A stretch of DNA of 64,000 nucleotides from Pedobacter planticolens (lineage in GTDB: Bacteria > Bacteroidota > Bacteroidia > Sphingobacteriales > Sphingobacteriaceae). The translations under genes were made by a program, and so were the position numbers. The notes beneath the pieces are model-generated. The model was not told the DNA's origin and did not search any database. It saw nothing but the letters and a program-made list of their open reading frames with translations. The stretch's first letter is position 1. Each line of letters opens with the position of its first letter. Positions 17,023 through 26,149 of this stretch are shown in pieces. The DNA lies in contig NZ_WNXD01000001.1 of the NCBI RefSeq assembly GCF_014172375.1, positions 930,001 to 994,000 on the forward strand. Direction: 5' to 3'.

Positions 17023-17121
17023 ATGAAAAACAAAATTAACTTAAACGAAAATAAGCAGTCCACAGGCTTTACTACCCTAATTGAGCTTTTGGTAACTACC
17101 CATTTCATTGGGTATTGTTAA
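17023..17121 (+). CDS. Tiny ORF with a prepilin-like motif (32 aa), doubtful
   Basis: ATG at 17023, stop at 17119-17121. The peptide contains GFTTLIELLV, one residue longer than the classic type IV prepilin cleavage motif GFTLIELLV, and ends 10 residues later. Its stop codon lies inside the palindromic repeat at 17117-17208. It may be the truncated 5' end of a larger gene cut by that repeat, a leader-like peptide, or chance. Confidence 0.25.
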   Translation: MKNKINLNENKQSTGFTTLIELLVTTHFIGYC

Positions 17122-17208
17122 GGTCTTGTTCGGGTCTTGTTCGAGAAAACAGCCCCTTCCTCGAACAAGTCTCGAAGGAGACCCGAAGCAGACTCGAAGA
17201 AGACCTTA
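17117..17208. repeat. Palindromic repeat family, copy A
   Basis: Begins GTTAAGGTCTTGTTCG and ends AAGACCTTA. Nested inverted segments (TAAGGTCTT with AAGACCTTA, GGGTC with GACCC, CTTGTTCGAG with CTCGAACAAG) give a long hairpin. It is related to 53903-53996, which starts with the same 16 bases. Confidence 0.65.
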
Positions 17209-17272
17209 CAGAAAGGGTTTCGGTTTAGTTGGTTTTAATTGTCTTTGTCGCTAATCACGAGACCCCTAATCC

Positions 17273-17830
17273 TTAACAACGGTTATTTTTGCTAAAGTCA
17301 CGTTTAAAAAGCACCTTATTATTTTGCGCAATATAGTCGCCCGATACTATTAAATATGGATGATTAGGCGAATACCCTGCGCTGTGGCTTCTTACACTAA
17401 TTTTGTCGTTAACCTTCAGGTCATTTAACTGCTCAAATTCCTTAGGAGTAAATTGCATCATGTATTCTTCGCCATCAATCCTGACGATAAGCCATTTTAT
17501 TCCTGATGATTTCCCGCTGCGCTGAAAAGTAACAGAGGTTACCACGGCCTCCATATTGGTGAAAGCCTTTATGTACTTCCTTATTTTATCATGACTGGCA
17601 TGTACCTTTTTACCTTCAGGAGAAACCTCCCATTCTTTATACTTTATACCTTCAGGAGAAGCCTCCCATTTTTTCTTGTCATCCACTAGGCGGGCTTTCC
17701 TGTCAGCAATAGACAAGGGCTTTGAGGATGGCTTGGTTTCATTTTTAATTTCGCGATTAGCAAATACTAGTCCGCTCACCACAACCAGCGGTAAGATCAG
17801 CACATAGATTGTTTTTTTCATATGTTTCAT
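17273..17830 (-). CDS. Secreted hypothetical protein with short internal duplication
   Basis: A 185-residue protein with an N-terminal signal peptide (TIYVLILPLVVVSGLVFA), so exported to the periplasm or surface. Residues about 54-78 contain two adjacent 12-residue units (KWEASPEGIKYK and EWEVSPEGKKVH). The DNA matches, with two 23-bp copies (17612-17634, 17648-17670) differing at one base. The C-terminal ~90 residues look beta-rich, possibly a small OB-like barrel. No family recognised. Monocistronic. Confidence 0.65.
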   Translation of the reverse strand: MKHMKKTIYVLILPLVVVSGLVFANREIKNETKPSSKPLSIADRKARLVDDKKKWEASPEGIKYKEWEVSPEGKKVHASHDKIRKYIKAFTNMEAVVTSVTFQRSGKSSGIKWLIVRIDGEEYMMQFTPKEFEQLNDLKVNDKISVRSHSAGYSPNHPYLIVSGDYIAQNNKVLFKRDFSKNNRC

Positions 17831-18056
17831 ATCCTTTCAAATTGATTAAGCGAATCTAGTTTGATATTTTTCGGATTGAATGATTTCGATTGTAAATAAA
17901 AATGTAAATTTTGTAAATAAATCGTAAATAGTATTTAATATGGGGGTTATTCCAAAAGAGGTCACATCTTTTGCCCAAAAGTGACTCATTTAATATTTTT
18001 ATTTTTTAAAAAAGAAGCTTATAAACTAAATAAAAATCAGCTTAATTGAGTAAAAG

Positions 18057-18090
18057 CTTGGAGCGCCTATTTTCCGTTCAACGCTCCAAG
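18057..18090 (-). terminator. Stem-loop downstream of the TonB receptor gene
   Basis: A perfect 9-bp stem (CTTGGAGCG with CGCTCCAAG) around a 16-nt loop, 7 bases beyond the receptor stop codon. Read on the minus strand it is followed by a short T run. Probably the terminator of that gene. Confidence 0.6.
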
Positions 18091-18097
18091 CCCTCCA

Positions 18098-20500
18098 CTA
18101 CAAACTTGTACCTTCAGAAACGTCGTTGTTGTTAATTCCTTTTTTGTTTTTCTTAATGCTATCTTTCAATCTACCGAAGCGGTAATTTAAGCTTGTGGTA
18201 AAATTACGCTGATAATTTTGACTGTAATTCTCTTGAGTAAAGCCGGTTCCGTTGATATATCTAATATTATCTCTGTACTTACTAAAGGCATTATTAGCAG
18301 CAAATGAAAGTGAAAGTTTGTTATCTAAGAAGTCTTTATTCACACTAAATGAATAGAAAACAAAAGAGTTTGAAGTACCTTGGATAGATAGGTTAGGGCC
18401 ATTATAATTCACACTTCCGCTAGCTTGCCAAGTTTTAGTTGGACGAAACGTTAATGAAGTAAAAGCACGTCTCATTAATCCTTTTTTCTCTATGTCTACG
18501 CCATTAATTTCAGCTGTTACCATACCATAATTCGCCATGGCGCCAAGAACTCCCCTTAATTTGTTATTAAATGGATAGTTCAAATTAAGATTTAACCCTA
18601 TTAAAGTAGCAGTACCCGTGTTTGCATAACTATTCTGCGTAACAGTGCCTACTGTTATAGCACTTGGCATAATAATATTGGTACCTCTAAGTGCACGTAT
18701 ACCTATATTGATGGCTAATTTTTTAAATCGGCTATAACTAACCTCAATGCTATGTCCTTTCATTGCCTTTAAATCAGGATTTCCTGATGAGGTAAAGTTT
18801 GGATTAGAACGATCAACAAATGGATTCAATTGATTGATACCAGGACGTTGTATTCTAGAAGTAAAACCGAAATTGATACTGCTCTCTTTAAATTTACGGT
18901 TAACAGAAATGGAAGGAATTAAATTTAAAGAATTTTTATCTAGGATTGTACCAGATGAATTTGCATCAATTTGGGTCTGTTCTAATCGAACTCCAGCTTT
19001 AACACCCCATTTTTTGATAGTAAATTGATAGGTATTGTATGCCGCATATACATTTTGCTGATTATCAAAAACATTTGTTCTTAATGGATCAAGTATATAA
19101 TTTCCTGAAGAGTTTAACGATAAATACTCGAAATCACTGCTATTATCTCTAAAAATAGCTTTGATACCTGCTTCCATCACTACTTTTTTAAATGGATGCA
19201 CATAATCTACCTGAACGGTTTGCTCTACAGAACCACCTGTATTGTCTTGTTTATAATTAGGCTCAGGATAGGCAACCGGGTTAAATACACCAACATTGTT
19301 AAACTGATTATTACTAAATTGATAGTAACGATAGGAGAAAGTTAATAATCTATTTTTATCTTTTTTAAACCCTAACTGATAGTTCAAAGCGGCATCAAAA
19401 CCATCTCCAGAACCTTCTAAACTATTGCTAAGGCCATAACTTTGGATCAATGAAGTTGTATTGTTAAGGATAGAATTTTGCGTGCTTAAGCTTTCATTCG
19501 AATTGGCATTATAATTTAACTGTCCAGAAATTAAATTCAAACTATCAATCTCATAACTCAATTCTGCTCCCACATATCCACTTTTCCCAGAAAAATCACT
19601 GGTACCAGTTTGAAATAGCTTAGTCGGATTATTTTCTTGAGTAAGTCTTAAAATAGTATTATTTAATTGTGGAGTACTGTTTAAGCTTCCACCAGCATTC
19701 GTTGCAATTCCAAATTTTCCAGCCTTAGCTGTAAATGTGCCACCAATACCAGGGCCACCAACAGGGAAACGCTCACTTACATTAACAGTACCATTAGTGC
19801 CATTATCGGCTTTCTTATAGGTAATGATATTAATAATTCCTGCTAATCCTTCTCCATCATATTTTGCAGGCGGAGTGGTGATTACTTCTATTCGCTCAAT
19901 ACTAGAAGCAGGCATGCTTTTTAAAATATCTTTTGGGTTTCGCTCCATCATTCCAGATGGCCTTCCATTAATTAAAATCTTATAGTTGCTATTTCCTTGT
20001 AGTTGTATGTTGTCGTCTCCATCAACAGATAGCATTGGTACTTTGCGCATCATTTCTAAAACGTTATTTACTTTGCTTTCTGGATCAGCCTTAACGTCAT
20101 AAGAAATACGATCAATTTCTTGTTTAATAAGCGGACGATCTCCAGTAACCGTTACACCCTTAAGCTGAGTAGGAGATGGGATTAAAGAAATAGGGTTTAA
20201 ATTTTTTGAAGTAGTACCTAACGCTACTGGGATCGTTTTGGTTTGGTAACCTACATAGACAATAACAAGTCCGTAATTTCCGGCTGTTAAACCTGTAAGT
20301 GCAAAAGAACCATCCTTTGCCGATACAACCGATTTTACTTGAACCTTTTTGTCGTTTTTAAGTAGAACAGTAGCAAAACTGATTGGTTTTTGAGCTACTG
20401 AATCTGTTATTTTGCCGCTAATTTGTAAAGTCTGATTAGTCTGGCTCCTTGCGCCTAAACTTAAGAAAAGGCAACAAATTAAAAGTAATAGTGGTTTCAT
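18098..20500 (-). CDS. TonB-dependent receptor with outer-membrane beta-barrel
   Basis: An 800-residue outer-membrane protein. A signal peptide (PLLLLICCLFLSLGARS) is followed by a carboxypeptidase-regulatory-like domain (about residues 25-115; GKITDSVAQKPISFATVLL), a plug domain (about 125-235; VTGDRPLIKQEIDRISYDV, IKILINGRPSG-like loop, GEGLAGIINIITYKK) and a long beta-barrel ending in an aromatic strand region (TSLNYRFG). The domain order fits the outer membrane beta-barrel family of TonB-linked receptors rather than SusC with a SusD partner, and no susD lies next to it. The substrate is unknown. Monocistronic, with an inverted repeat directly upstream of the start and a stem-loop downstream. 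Confidence 0.85.
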   Translation of the reverse strand: MKPLLLLICCLFLSLGARSQTNQTLQISGKITDSVAQKPISFATVLLKNDKKVQVKSVVSAKDGSFALTGLTAGNYGLVIVYVGYQTKTIPVALGTTSKNLNPISLIPSPTQLKGVTVTGDRPLIKQEIDRISYDVKADPESKVNNVLEMMRKVPMLSVDGDDNIQLQGNSNYKILINGRPSGMMERNPKDILKSMPASSIERIEVITTPPAKYDGEGLAGIINIITYKKADNGTNGTVNVSERFPVGGPGIGGTFTAKAGKFGIATNAGGSLNSTPQLNNTILRLTQENNPTKLFQTGTSDFSGKSGYVGAELSYEIDSLNLISGQLNYNANSNESLSTQNSILNNTTSLIQSYGLSNSLEGSGDGFDAALNYQLGFKKDKNRLLTFSYRYYQFSNNQFNNVGVFNPVAYPEPNYKQDNTGGSVEQTVQVDYVHPFKKVVMEAGIKAIFRDNSSDFEYLSLNSSGNYILDPLRTNVFDNQQNVYAAYNTYQFTIKKWGVKAGVRLEQTQIDANSSGTILDKNSLNLIPSISVNRKFKESSINFGFTSRIQRPGINQLNPFVDRSNPNFTSSGNPDLKAMKGHSIEVSYSRFKKLAINIGIRALRGTNIIMPSAITVGTVTQNSYANTGTATLIGLNLNLNYPFNNKLRGVLGAMANYGMVTAEINGVDIEKKGLMRRAFTSLTFRPTKTWQASGSVNYNGPNLSIQGTSNSFVFYSFSVNKDFLDNKLSLSFAANNAFSKYRDNIRYINGTGFTQENYSQNYQRNFTTSLNYRFGRLKDSIKKNKKGINNNDVSEGTSL

Positions 20501-20546
20501 ATACTTGTGTTAAAGTTAGTGTATTAGTTAAATAGTACACAAGTAT
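20501..20546 (-). promoter_or_regulatory. Inverted repeat directly upstream of the TonB receptor start
   Basis: Perfect 10-bp arms ATACTTGTGT (20501-20510) and ACACAAGTAT (20537-20546), separated by 26 bases and adjacent to the start codon. It could be a 5' UTR stem-loop or an operator pair. The repeat is seen; the role is inferred. Confidence 0.45.
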
Positions 20547-21216
20547 ACGTACTTTTTTTATTCTTCCAAATTAAATGTGATAAACAGCTTAAAAAATGTG
20601 ACGAAGGTGGGATTTTTGGAAAGGTGCTGAGCTAGACTAAGAATATTCGAAGAAACCTTAGTTCTTCATCTGATGATTAGGTTTTGTTGTTATCATTATG
20701 CTCGAAATTTAAATTTTGCAGAACAAAGTAAAAACTTGGTAAGACCCAGATAATAACATAAAATATATACATCCTTCAATTACACTCAGGATGACAAGAG
20801 ATGGTGGAAATATAGAAAGCATTATGGTAAATAGGTAGAATGAACCGCTTTACAACCTTTCCCAAGCTACAACTCACCACCAAGAACTAGGATCGGCCTT
20901 GTAGCATCCCGAAGGAGAAAGCATTAAAACTTGTGCAAACACGTTCAAAAACTACTATTCAAGACAGAAAGCAGTTCAATCCTTCATTGAACCTTTTTCT
21001 GTCGCCCTAAAAGTTTTGATCGCTTAATCCGAGAGATGATACACAGCCTTGATCTTTTGTTTCTTTTCTATCAAGAGAAAAGAAAGAGCCAGAGCGGTGG
21101 CGAGCTAAAAACAAATAGATCCTTCGCTACGCTCTGGATGACAAAACAAATGTTGCTTTCTATTATAATTCTACTTGCTGTTCTTAAATTGATTAGCTAA
21201 AATTGTTTAATTTAAT
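20547..21216. other. Long intergenic stretch with dispersed-repeat fragments
   Basis: About 670 bases with no credible gene. Two related fragments occur, TCCTTCAATTACACTCAGGA near 20772 and TCCTTCGCTACGCTCTGGAT near 21120, each continuing into GATGACAA. This kind of sequence is often repeated between genes in related genomes. A small hairpin (TTTCTTTTC with GAAAAGAAA) lies near 21058-21085. It probably consists of repeat remnants. Confidence 0.4.
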
Positions 21217-21915
21217 ATGAACAGCAAATTCTCCGATAACAATCAAATTAAACTGGTTTCAACATTTGATGAATTGATAGATACGGGGTTTCAGGGTGCA
21301 ATGAATGCAATTTGTTGGCACAGGAATTTAGTTGGAGATTTTAATGAAATTGTTGCTAAGCTTCAATTAAAAGAAAACGTCACAGCTGTTTCTATCGAGG
21401 ATCTTTTAGCCTTATCACTATCAGAGCAAGGGAATGTAGCCAGAGAAATTATCCTAAATGACTTTAATTTATTGACAGATTTGGGAGCATCGCCCGCTCT
21501 CAATTTACTCAAAAGCTACGAACGCGATGAGGAATTCGATTTCATTTCAACTGATGTATATTCCTATCACGTAGATCGTTCACCTATTGCTGTCGACACT
21601 TTTTTATGCACCTATTACGGAGCTGCAAGTGATATCTTACCTAATCATCAGGCAGAACAGCAAGTTTTAATTCCTGAAATCAAGCAAAAACTGCAAGAGG
21701 TATACGATGGTCCAGCAGCTGAATTTGAAACCTTTTTGAAGGAATATTTTTTCGATCTGCACTATCGACCTAAACCCAATGCCAATCCTATAAATTTAGG
21801 CGTAGGTCATCTGTGGAAATTGGCAGTAGACCATCCTGAACAACAGGCATTACCATGTGTTCATCGAGCACCGATGGAAAATGAGGATGAATACAGACTG
21901 CTTTTGATTTGTTGA
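21217..21915 (+). CDS. DUF1826-like protein
   Basis: A 232-residue soluble protein resembling the DUF1826 family: NAICWHRNLVGDF near residues 30-42, a central FDFISTDVYSYHVDRSPIAVDTFLC-type core, and C-terminal LPCVHRAPMENEDEYRLLLIC. Cys and His residues at conserved-looking spots suggest metal binding, but the function of the family is not established to my knowledge. Monocistronic, preceded by a repeat-rich gap and followed by the arabinose isomerase pseudogene. The family name rests on memory of the pattern. Confidence 0.55.
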   Translation: MNSKFSDNNQIKLVSTFDELIDTGFQGAMNAICWHRNLVGDFNEIVAKLQLKENVTAVSIEDLLALSLSEQGNVAREIILNDFNLLTDLGASPALNLLKSYERDEEFDFISTDVYSYHVDRSPIAVDTFLCTYYGAASDILPNHQAEQQVLIPEIKQKLQEVYDGPAAEFETFLKEYFFDLHYRPKPNANPINLGVGHLWKLAVDHPEQQALPCVHRAPMENEDEYRLLLIC

Positions 21916-22086
21916 TACTTAATAGCGCTTTTGCTTAAGTTGTTCAGGCCGTGACAATACGTTTCAGTATAATTACTTAAATTGTGTAGGATAAAAGTCA
22001 TGACAGTACATGACGGCTGAACCATCTATTTTATTCAGTTTTAAAGCTGATTGATTAAAAAACTAGAATAATAACAATACTAACTT

Positions 22087-22600
22087 ATGCAACACTATAA
22101 ATTAAAAATAGGTCTTTTTGGAATTGGGCTGGAAGCCTATTGGAGTCAATTCGAGGGGTTGGAAGAACGCTTAAAAGGATATGTATCTATTGTAGAGGAA
22201 CGCTTAGGTAGTTACGGGGCAGATATAATCAATTTAGGTTAATTGATACTCCTGAGAAATCTTTTGAAACAGGTCATGAATTCAGAAAACAAGATGTTGA
22301 TTTAATCTTTTTATATGTAACCACTTATGCCTTGTCGTCAACGGTTTTCCTATAGTAGAGCAAAAGTGCCTGTAATTGTATTGAATTTAGCTCCAGAAGC
22401 CGCAATTGATTATACTTCCTTTAATCAGATGAAAGACCGTACTCAAATGACAGGAGAATGGTTGGCTTTCTGCTTTGCTTGTCCGGTACCAGAAATTGCA
22501 AATGTTTTTAAACGTTCTGGTAGTTCTTTTTATCAGGTAACTGGAACTTTGAACAATGATACCCATGCTTGAAATGACATCCGCTCTGTTTGGGATAACA
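22087..22600 (+). pseudogene. araA: L-arabinose isomerase pseudogene (5' part, frameshifted)
   Basis: Translating in successive frames gives a good L-arabinose-isomerase-like N-terminus. Frame one reads KIGLFGIGLEAYWSQFEGLE and stops at 22240-22242. The next frame, offset by a one-base loss, reads IDTPEKSFETGHEFRKQDVD then LIFLYVTTYALSSTV. After further small losses near 22345-22365, a third frame reads RAKVPVIVLNLAPEAAIDY and VPEIANVFKR, ending at a TGA (22570-22572). Only about 190 of the usual ~470-500 residues remain; the catalytic C-terminal half is gone. The gene is dead. The end of the remnant abuts the sigma-type promoter of the glycan locus. Confidence 0.8.
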
Positions 22601-22627
22601 AATATTATTTATTTTCTATTTACCCAA

Positions 22628-22657
22628 GGCAACTAAAATAAAACTCCATCCGTATTA
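22628..22657 (+). promoter_or_regulatory. ECF-type promoter 1 (sugar transferase unit)
   Basis: GGCAACT (22628-22634), 16 nt, CGTATT (from 22651), with the start codon about 35 nt further on. One of seven sites of the form RGCAACY-N16-CGT/CGA placed before every transcription unit of this locus. Confidence 0.75.
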
Positions 22658-22687
22658 CTGATATCAACTTAAGATGAGATACAGTTA

Positions 22688-23428
22688 ATGAACAATAGTC
22701 TACTCAAATTAAAAGAACCTTACGATCAGAGATACATCAATGGCTCAAGTCATGCTGCTTCAGTTAGTACAGAAGTAGTAAGTTTTAGAGTAATAACCAG
22801 TATCAATTGTTCACCATTGTTTAAAACCCAAAATAGAATAGCTAAACGCCTGGTAGACTTACTCATTTCTACTACCGCAATCGTATTTCTGCTCTCCTGG
22901 TTAGTTCCAATTTTAGCCATACTCATTAAAATAGATTCTGCCGGACCAGTATTTTTCGTTCAGAAAAGAAATAAAAAAGACGGAAGATTTTTTTACTGCC
23001 TAAAGTTTAGAACAATGGTTGTAAACACACAATCAGATACCTTAACAGCAACAGTAAACGATAAAAGAATTACTTCCCTAGGTAAATTCTTAAGAAGAAG
23101 CTACATCGACGAACTCCCACAATTAATTAATGTGCTAATAGGAGATATGTCCATAATCGGACCCCGACCACACATGTCTGTAGAAAACATCAAGTACAGC
23201 CAACTATATACCTTTTACCATAAACGACATGCCGTAAAACCAGGAATAACAGGTCTGGCGCAATCATTAGGCTACCACGGTCCAATGGTAAAACAAGGAG
23301 AATTAGAAAAGAAAATCGAATACGATATTCACTACATCAATAACTGGTCAATTTTTTTAGACATGAAAATCTTGAAAGACACAGCGGCTATCATTTATAA
23401 AAAATTTGCTCATCCCTTAAAATCTTGA
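22688..23428 (+). CDS. Initiating sugar transferase (undecaprenyl-phosphate sugar-1-P transferase family)
   Basis: A 246-residue protein of the bacterial sugar transferase family (short WcaJ/PglC-type form). One membrane segment (about residues 57-80; TTAIVFLLSWLVPILAIL) is preceded by KRLVDLLIS. The catalytic domain contains GPVFFVQKRNKKDGRFFYCL, KFRTM, LRRSYIDELPQLINVL and GDMSIIGPRPHM. The enzyme transfers a sugar phosphate to a polyprenyl phosphate at the inner membrane, the first step of glycan assembly. It is first in the unit and its stop overlaps the ABC transporter start. The sigma-type promoter lies 35 nt upstream. Confidence 0.9.
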   Translation: MNNSLLKLKEPYDQRYINGSSHAASVSTEVVSFRVITSINCSPLFKTQNRIAKRLVDLLISTTAIVFLLSWLVPILAILIKIDSAGPVFFVQKRNKKDGRFFYCLKFRTMVVNTQSDTLTATVNDKRITSLGKFLRRSYIDELPQLINVLIGDMSIIGPRPHMSVENIKYSQLYTFYHKRHAVKPGITGLAQSLGYHGPMVKQGELEKKIEYDIHYINNWSIFLDMKILKDTAAIIYKKFAHPLKS

Positions 23429-25083
23429 AACGGATAATGCCTGCGATCTTAGCTATTCTTACCTCAAAAGAAAGAATAAGAATGATCAAACTCATTGTAT
23501 TTGATCTGATGATAGGGATATTAGATATTGCGTTTTTGGGCTTAATGTTATTAGTAATAGATTTTTATACCAAAAGCAATACCGAAAAAAACATCTTTCA
23601 CAATACCTACTTCGGCACCTCCAATTCTTTAGTACTCATTGTTATTTTTTTCCTACTATTCAGTATCAAAAACTGGTTTGGTTATTATGTTTCTTCCCTA
23701 CAAAGACATTTTTTCTTTAACGTTGCTTCGAGACTATCGAAAAGAAACATCAAACATTACATCAACGAGAATTACAGCCAATTTGTAAATATTGGTTCAG
23801 CCGCACAAATCAGAAAAATAAGTCAGCAACCTGTTGAGTTTAGTAATTATATTTTGGTAAACCTGCAACAAGTTATTTCACAAGGCATCCTGATTTTCTT
23901 TACTATCGTTGCTATTTTAACCTATCACCCCAGTTTATTTCTATTGCTATTTTTGTTACTATTGCCCCCCGTTGTAGGCCTAGGTTATTTCATCAGATTA
24001 AGATTAAAAAACATTCGAGGAGAGATTAAAGTAACCAGTGAAAAAGCATTACAACACCTTCAAGAATCCCTAGCGGGATATGTAGAAAACAATATTTATA
24101 ACAGCGCAGATTTCTTTATCGACAGATATTACACACATCAAAAAAAATTAAACACCAACATCGCTACCCAACAAGCACTACAAAGTTTACCAGCAAGAAT
24201 GATAGAAGTCTTCGCAATTCTAGGCTTTCTAATACTATTAGCAGTAAATAAATTTGCCAGCCCTTCATTAAACATTAACCTACTAGAGATTGGAATTTTC
24301 ATGGCAGCAGCCTATAAAATTATCCCCGGAATTGTCAAAATTCTAAGTAGCGTTGGTCAAATTAAAGCATACGATTTTACCTTAACAGATTTATTGCCAG
24401 GATCAACTCCAAAACAAAAATCAAGTGCAAAACACACATCTATAGAGATGATCAGATTTGAAGAAGTAAAGTTCCAATATGGAAACCAGCAACCCATCAA
24501 AAAAATGTCCTTCGAAATTAACGCAGGAGATTTTGTAGGAGTTACTGGAAAATCAGGAGCAGGAAAAACCACAATTATTCATCTTTTAGTAGGTTTTTTA
24601 GCACCTAATGCTGGTTCTATTTCTTTCAATTACGCAACTGCGGATGAAGCAACAAGGCAAAGCTTTTGGAATAGAATTTCATATGTGAAACAACAACAAT
24701 TTATTTTTAACGATACCATAGCTAACAACATTTGTCTTTCTAACACAGTTAATGAAATTAAATTGGCTGAAGTAGTTGAGTTTTGTGGCTTAGCTAACCT
24801 ATTAAACCAATATCCTAAAGGTATTCATCAAATAGTAACAGAAAACGGTAAAAATATAAGCGGCGGACAACGTCAGCGAATTATTTTGGCAAGAGCATTA
24901 TACCATGATTTTGACTTACTCATTTTAGATGAACCATTTAACGAAATGGATGAGGTTTCAGAAAAACGGATCTTAAACAAATTAGTAGCATTAGCTAAAA
25001 CTGGTAAAATCATTATGCTCATTACACATGATGAACTTGGGTTAACCTTTTGTAATAAAATTATCCCCATTGGTGATGAATAA
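23425..25083 (+). CDS. ABC transporter, fused permease and ATPase (MsbA-like)
   Basis: A 552-residue half-transporter. The N-terminal ~320 residues have about six membrane segments. The ATPase domain has Walker A near residue 374 (GVTGKSGAGKTTIIHLL), signature near 477 (NISGGQRQRIILARAL), Walker B and D-loop near 495-507 (LLILDEPFNEMD) and a switch His (LITHDE). By family it works as a homodimer exporting lipids, lipid-linked glycans or peptides. In this operon, between the initiating transferase and a glycosyltransferase, a lipid-linked glycan flippase role is the best guess. A separate Wzx-type flippase is at 42152, so two products or two routes are possible. It overlaps both neighbours by a few bases. 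Confidence 0.85.
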   Translation: MKRIMPAILAILTSKERIRMIKLIVFDLMIGILDIAFLGLMLLVIDFYTKSNTEKNIFHNTYFGTSNSLVLIVIFFLLFSIKNWFGYYVSSLQRHFFFNVASRLSKRNIKHYINENYSQFVNIGSAAQIRKISQQPVEFSNYILVNLQQVISQGILIFFTIVAILTYHPSLFLLLFLLLLPPVVGLGYFIRLRLKNIRGEIKVTSEKALQHLQESLAGYVENNIYNSADFFIDRYYTHQKKLNTNIATQQALQSLPARMIEVFAILGFLILLAVNKFASPSLNINLLEIGIFMAAAYKIIPGIVKILSSVGQIKAYDFTLTDLLPGSTPKQKSSAKHTSIEMIRFEEVKFQYGNQQPIKKMSFEINAGDFVGVTGKSGAGKTTIIHLLVGFLAPNAGSISFNYATADEATRQSFWNRISYVKQQQFIFNDTIANNICLSNTVNEIKLAEVVEFCGLANLLNQYPKGIHQIVTENGKNISGGQRQRIILARALYHDFDLLILDEPFNEMDEVSEKRILNKLVALAKTGKIIMLITHDELGLTFCNKIIPIGDE

Positions 25084-26149
25084 GCCTAAAGCACTGGTAG
25101 TAATTACACCTGGTTTCCCTAAAAACGAGGACGATACCACATGCTTACCACCTATACAAATAGCCCTTAAAGCTTTTCAACAAGCAGATCCATCATTAAC
25201 CATTATTGTTCTATCGCTTCGGTATCCTTTTTCCTCCGAAACCTATCAATGGAATGGCATAACCGTAATCTCATTTGGCGGAGGAAATAAAAGCAAACTT
25301 TTTAGAGCATACACCTTCATTCAGACCTGGGTAAGATTTAAAAAACTACACCAAGAATTTAATATTGTTGGTTTACTAAGCCTCTGGTTAGATAGAAGTG
25401 CATTCATTGCAAACCTGTTAGCAAAAAGATATCGCATTCAACACTTTTGTTGGTTACAAGGGCAAGACGCAAAAAAGGGCAATAAATTTGTAAAACTGAT
25501 TAAACCAAAAGGACTATCACTCATTGCTATTTCAGATTTTATAGCAGATGAATTCTATTCCAATTACCAAATAATGCCAAAACATATTATTCCTATCGGG
25601 ATAAATACCAATAGGTTTACCAATGAACTAAACGAAAGAGATATTGATATTTTAGGTGTTGGATCTTTAATTCCACTGAAACAATACGATCTATTCTTAG
25701 CAGTTATTAAACAACTTGTAGTAGATTTCCCGACTATCAGAGCATGCATCTGTGGAGCAGGCCCAGAAATGAATAAACTCGAGAAATTAATAAAAGAATG
25801 GAATTTAAGCGCTAATGTCTCTTTAAGTGATGAGCTACCACATTCAGAAGTATTACAACTAATGGCTAAATCAAAAATACTATTGCATACCTCGAACTAT
25901 GAAGGTTTCGGGATGGTAAATTTGGAAGCACTTTATGCAGGAGCAAAAGTGATAAGCTTTGTTAAACCCATGCATCAAGAAATTGAAAACTGGTTTCATG
26001 TAAATAGTAGTGATGAAATGGTTACAATGATCAAAGCTACTTTAAGTAATCCAGATTATACATACAAACGAATAATGCCCTTTTCTGTTTCAACAACGGC
26101 GACAGCTATTTTGCAATTATATGCCTACAAAGCCAATGCAATTTCCTGA
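25070..26149 (+). CDS. Glycosyltransferase, GT4-type
   Basis: A 359-residue GT-B glycosyltransferase. The C-terminal donor-binding half has the GT4 pattern: GVGSLIPLKQYDLFL near residues 197-211, ICGAGPEMNKL near 228, and SNYEGFGMVNLEALYAGAKV near 279-298 with the E-x7-E type motif. There is no membrane anchor. It probably adds a sugar to the lipid-linked glycan. It starts inside the ABC transporter gene (14-base overlap) and is the last gene of unit one. Its 3' end overlaps the convergent glycosyltransferase gene by 25 bases. Confidence 0.85.
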   Translation: MVMNKPKALVVITPGFPKNEDDTTCLPPIQIALKAFQQADPSLTIIVLSLRYPFSSETYQWNGITVISFGGGNKSKLFRAYTFIQTWVRFKKLHQEFNIVGLLSLWLDRSAFIANLLAKRYRIQHFCWLQGQDAKKGNKFVKLIKPKGLSLIAISDFIADEFYSNYQIMPKHIIPIGINTNRFTNELNERDIDILGVGSLIPLKQYDLFLAVIKQLVVDFPTIRACICGAGPEMNKLEKLIKEWNLSANVSLSDELPHSEVLQLMAKSKILLHTSNYEGFGMVNLEALYAGAKVISFVKPMHQEIENWFHVNSSDEMVTMIKATLSNPDYTYKRIMPFSVSTTATAILQLYAYKANAIS

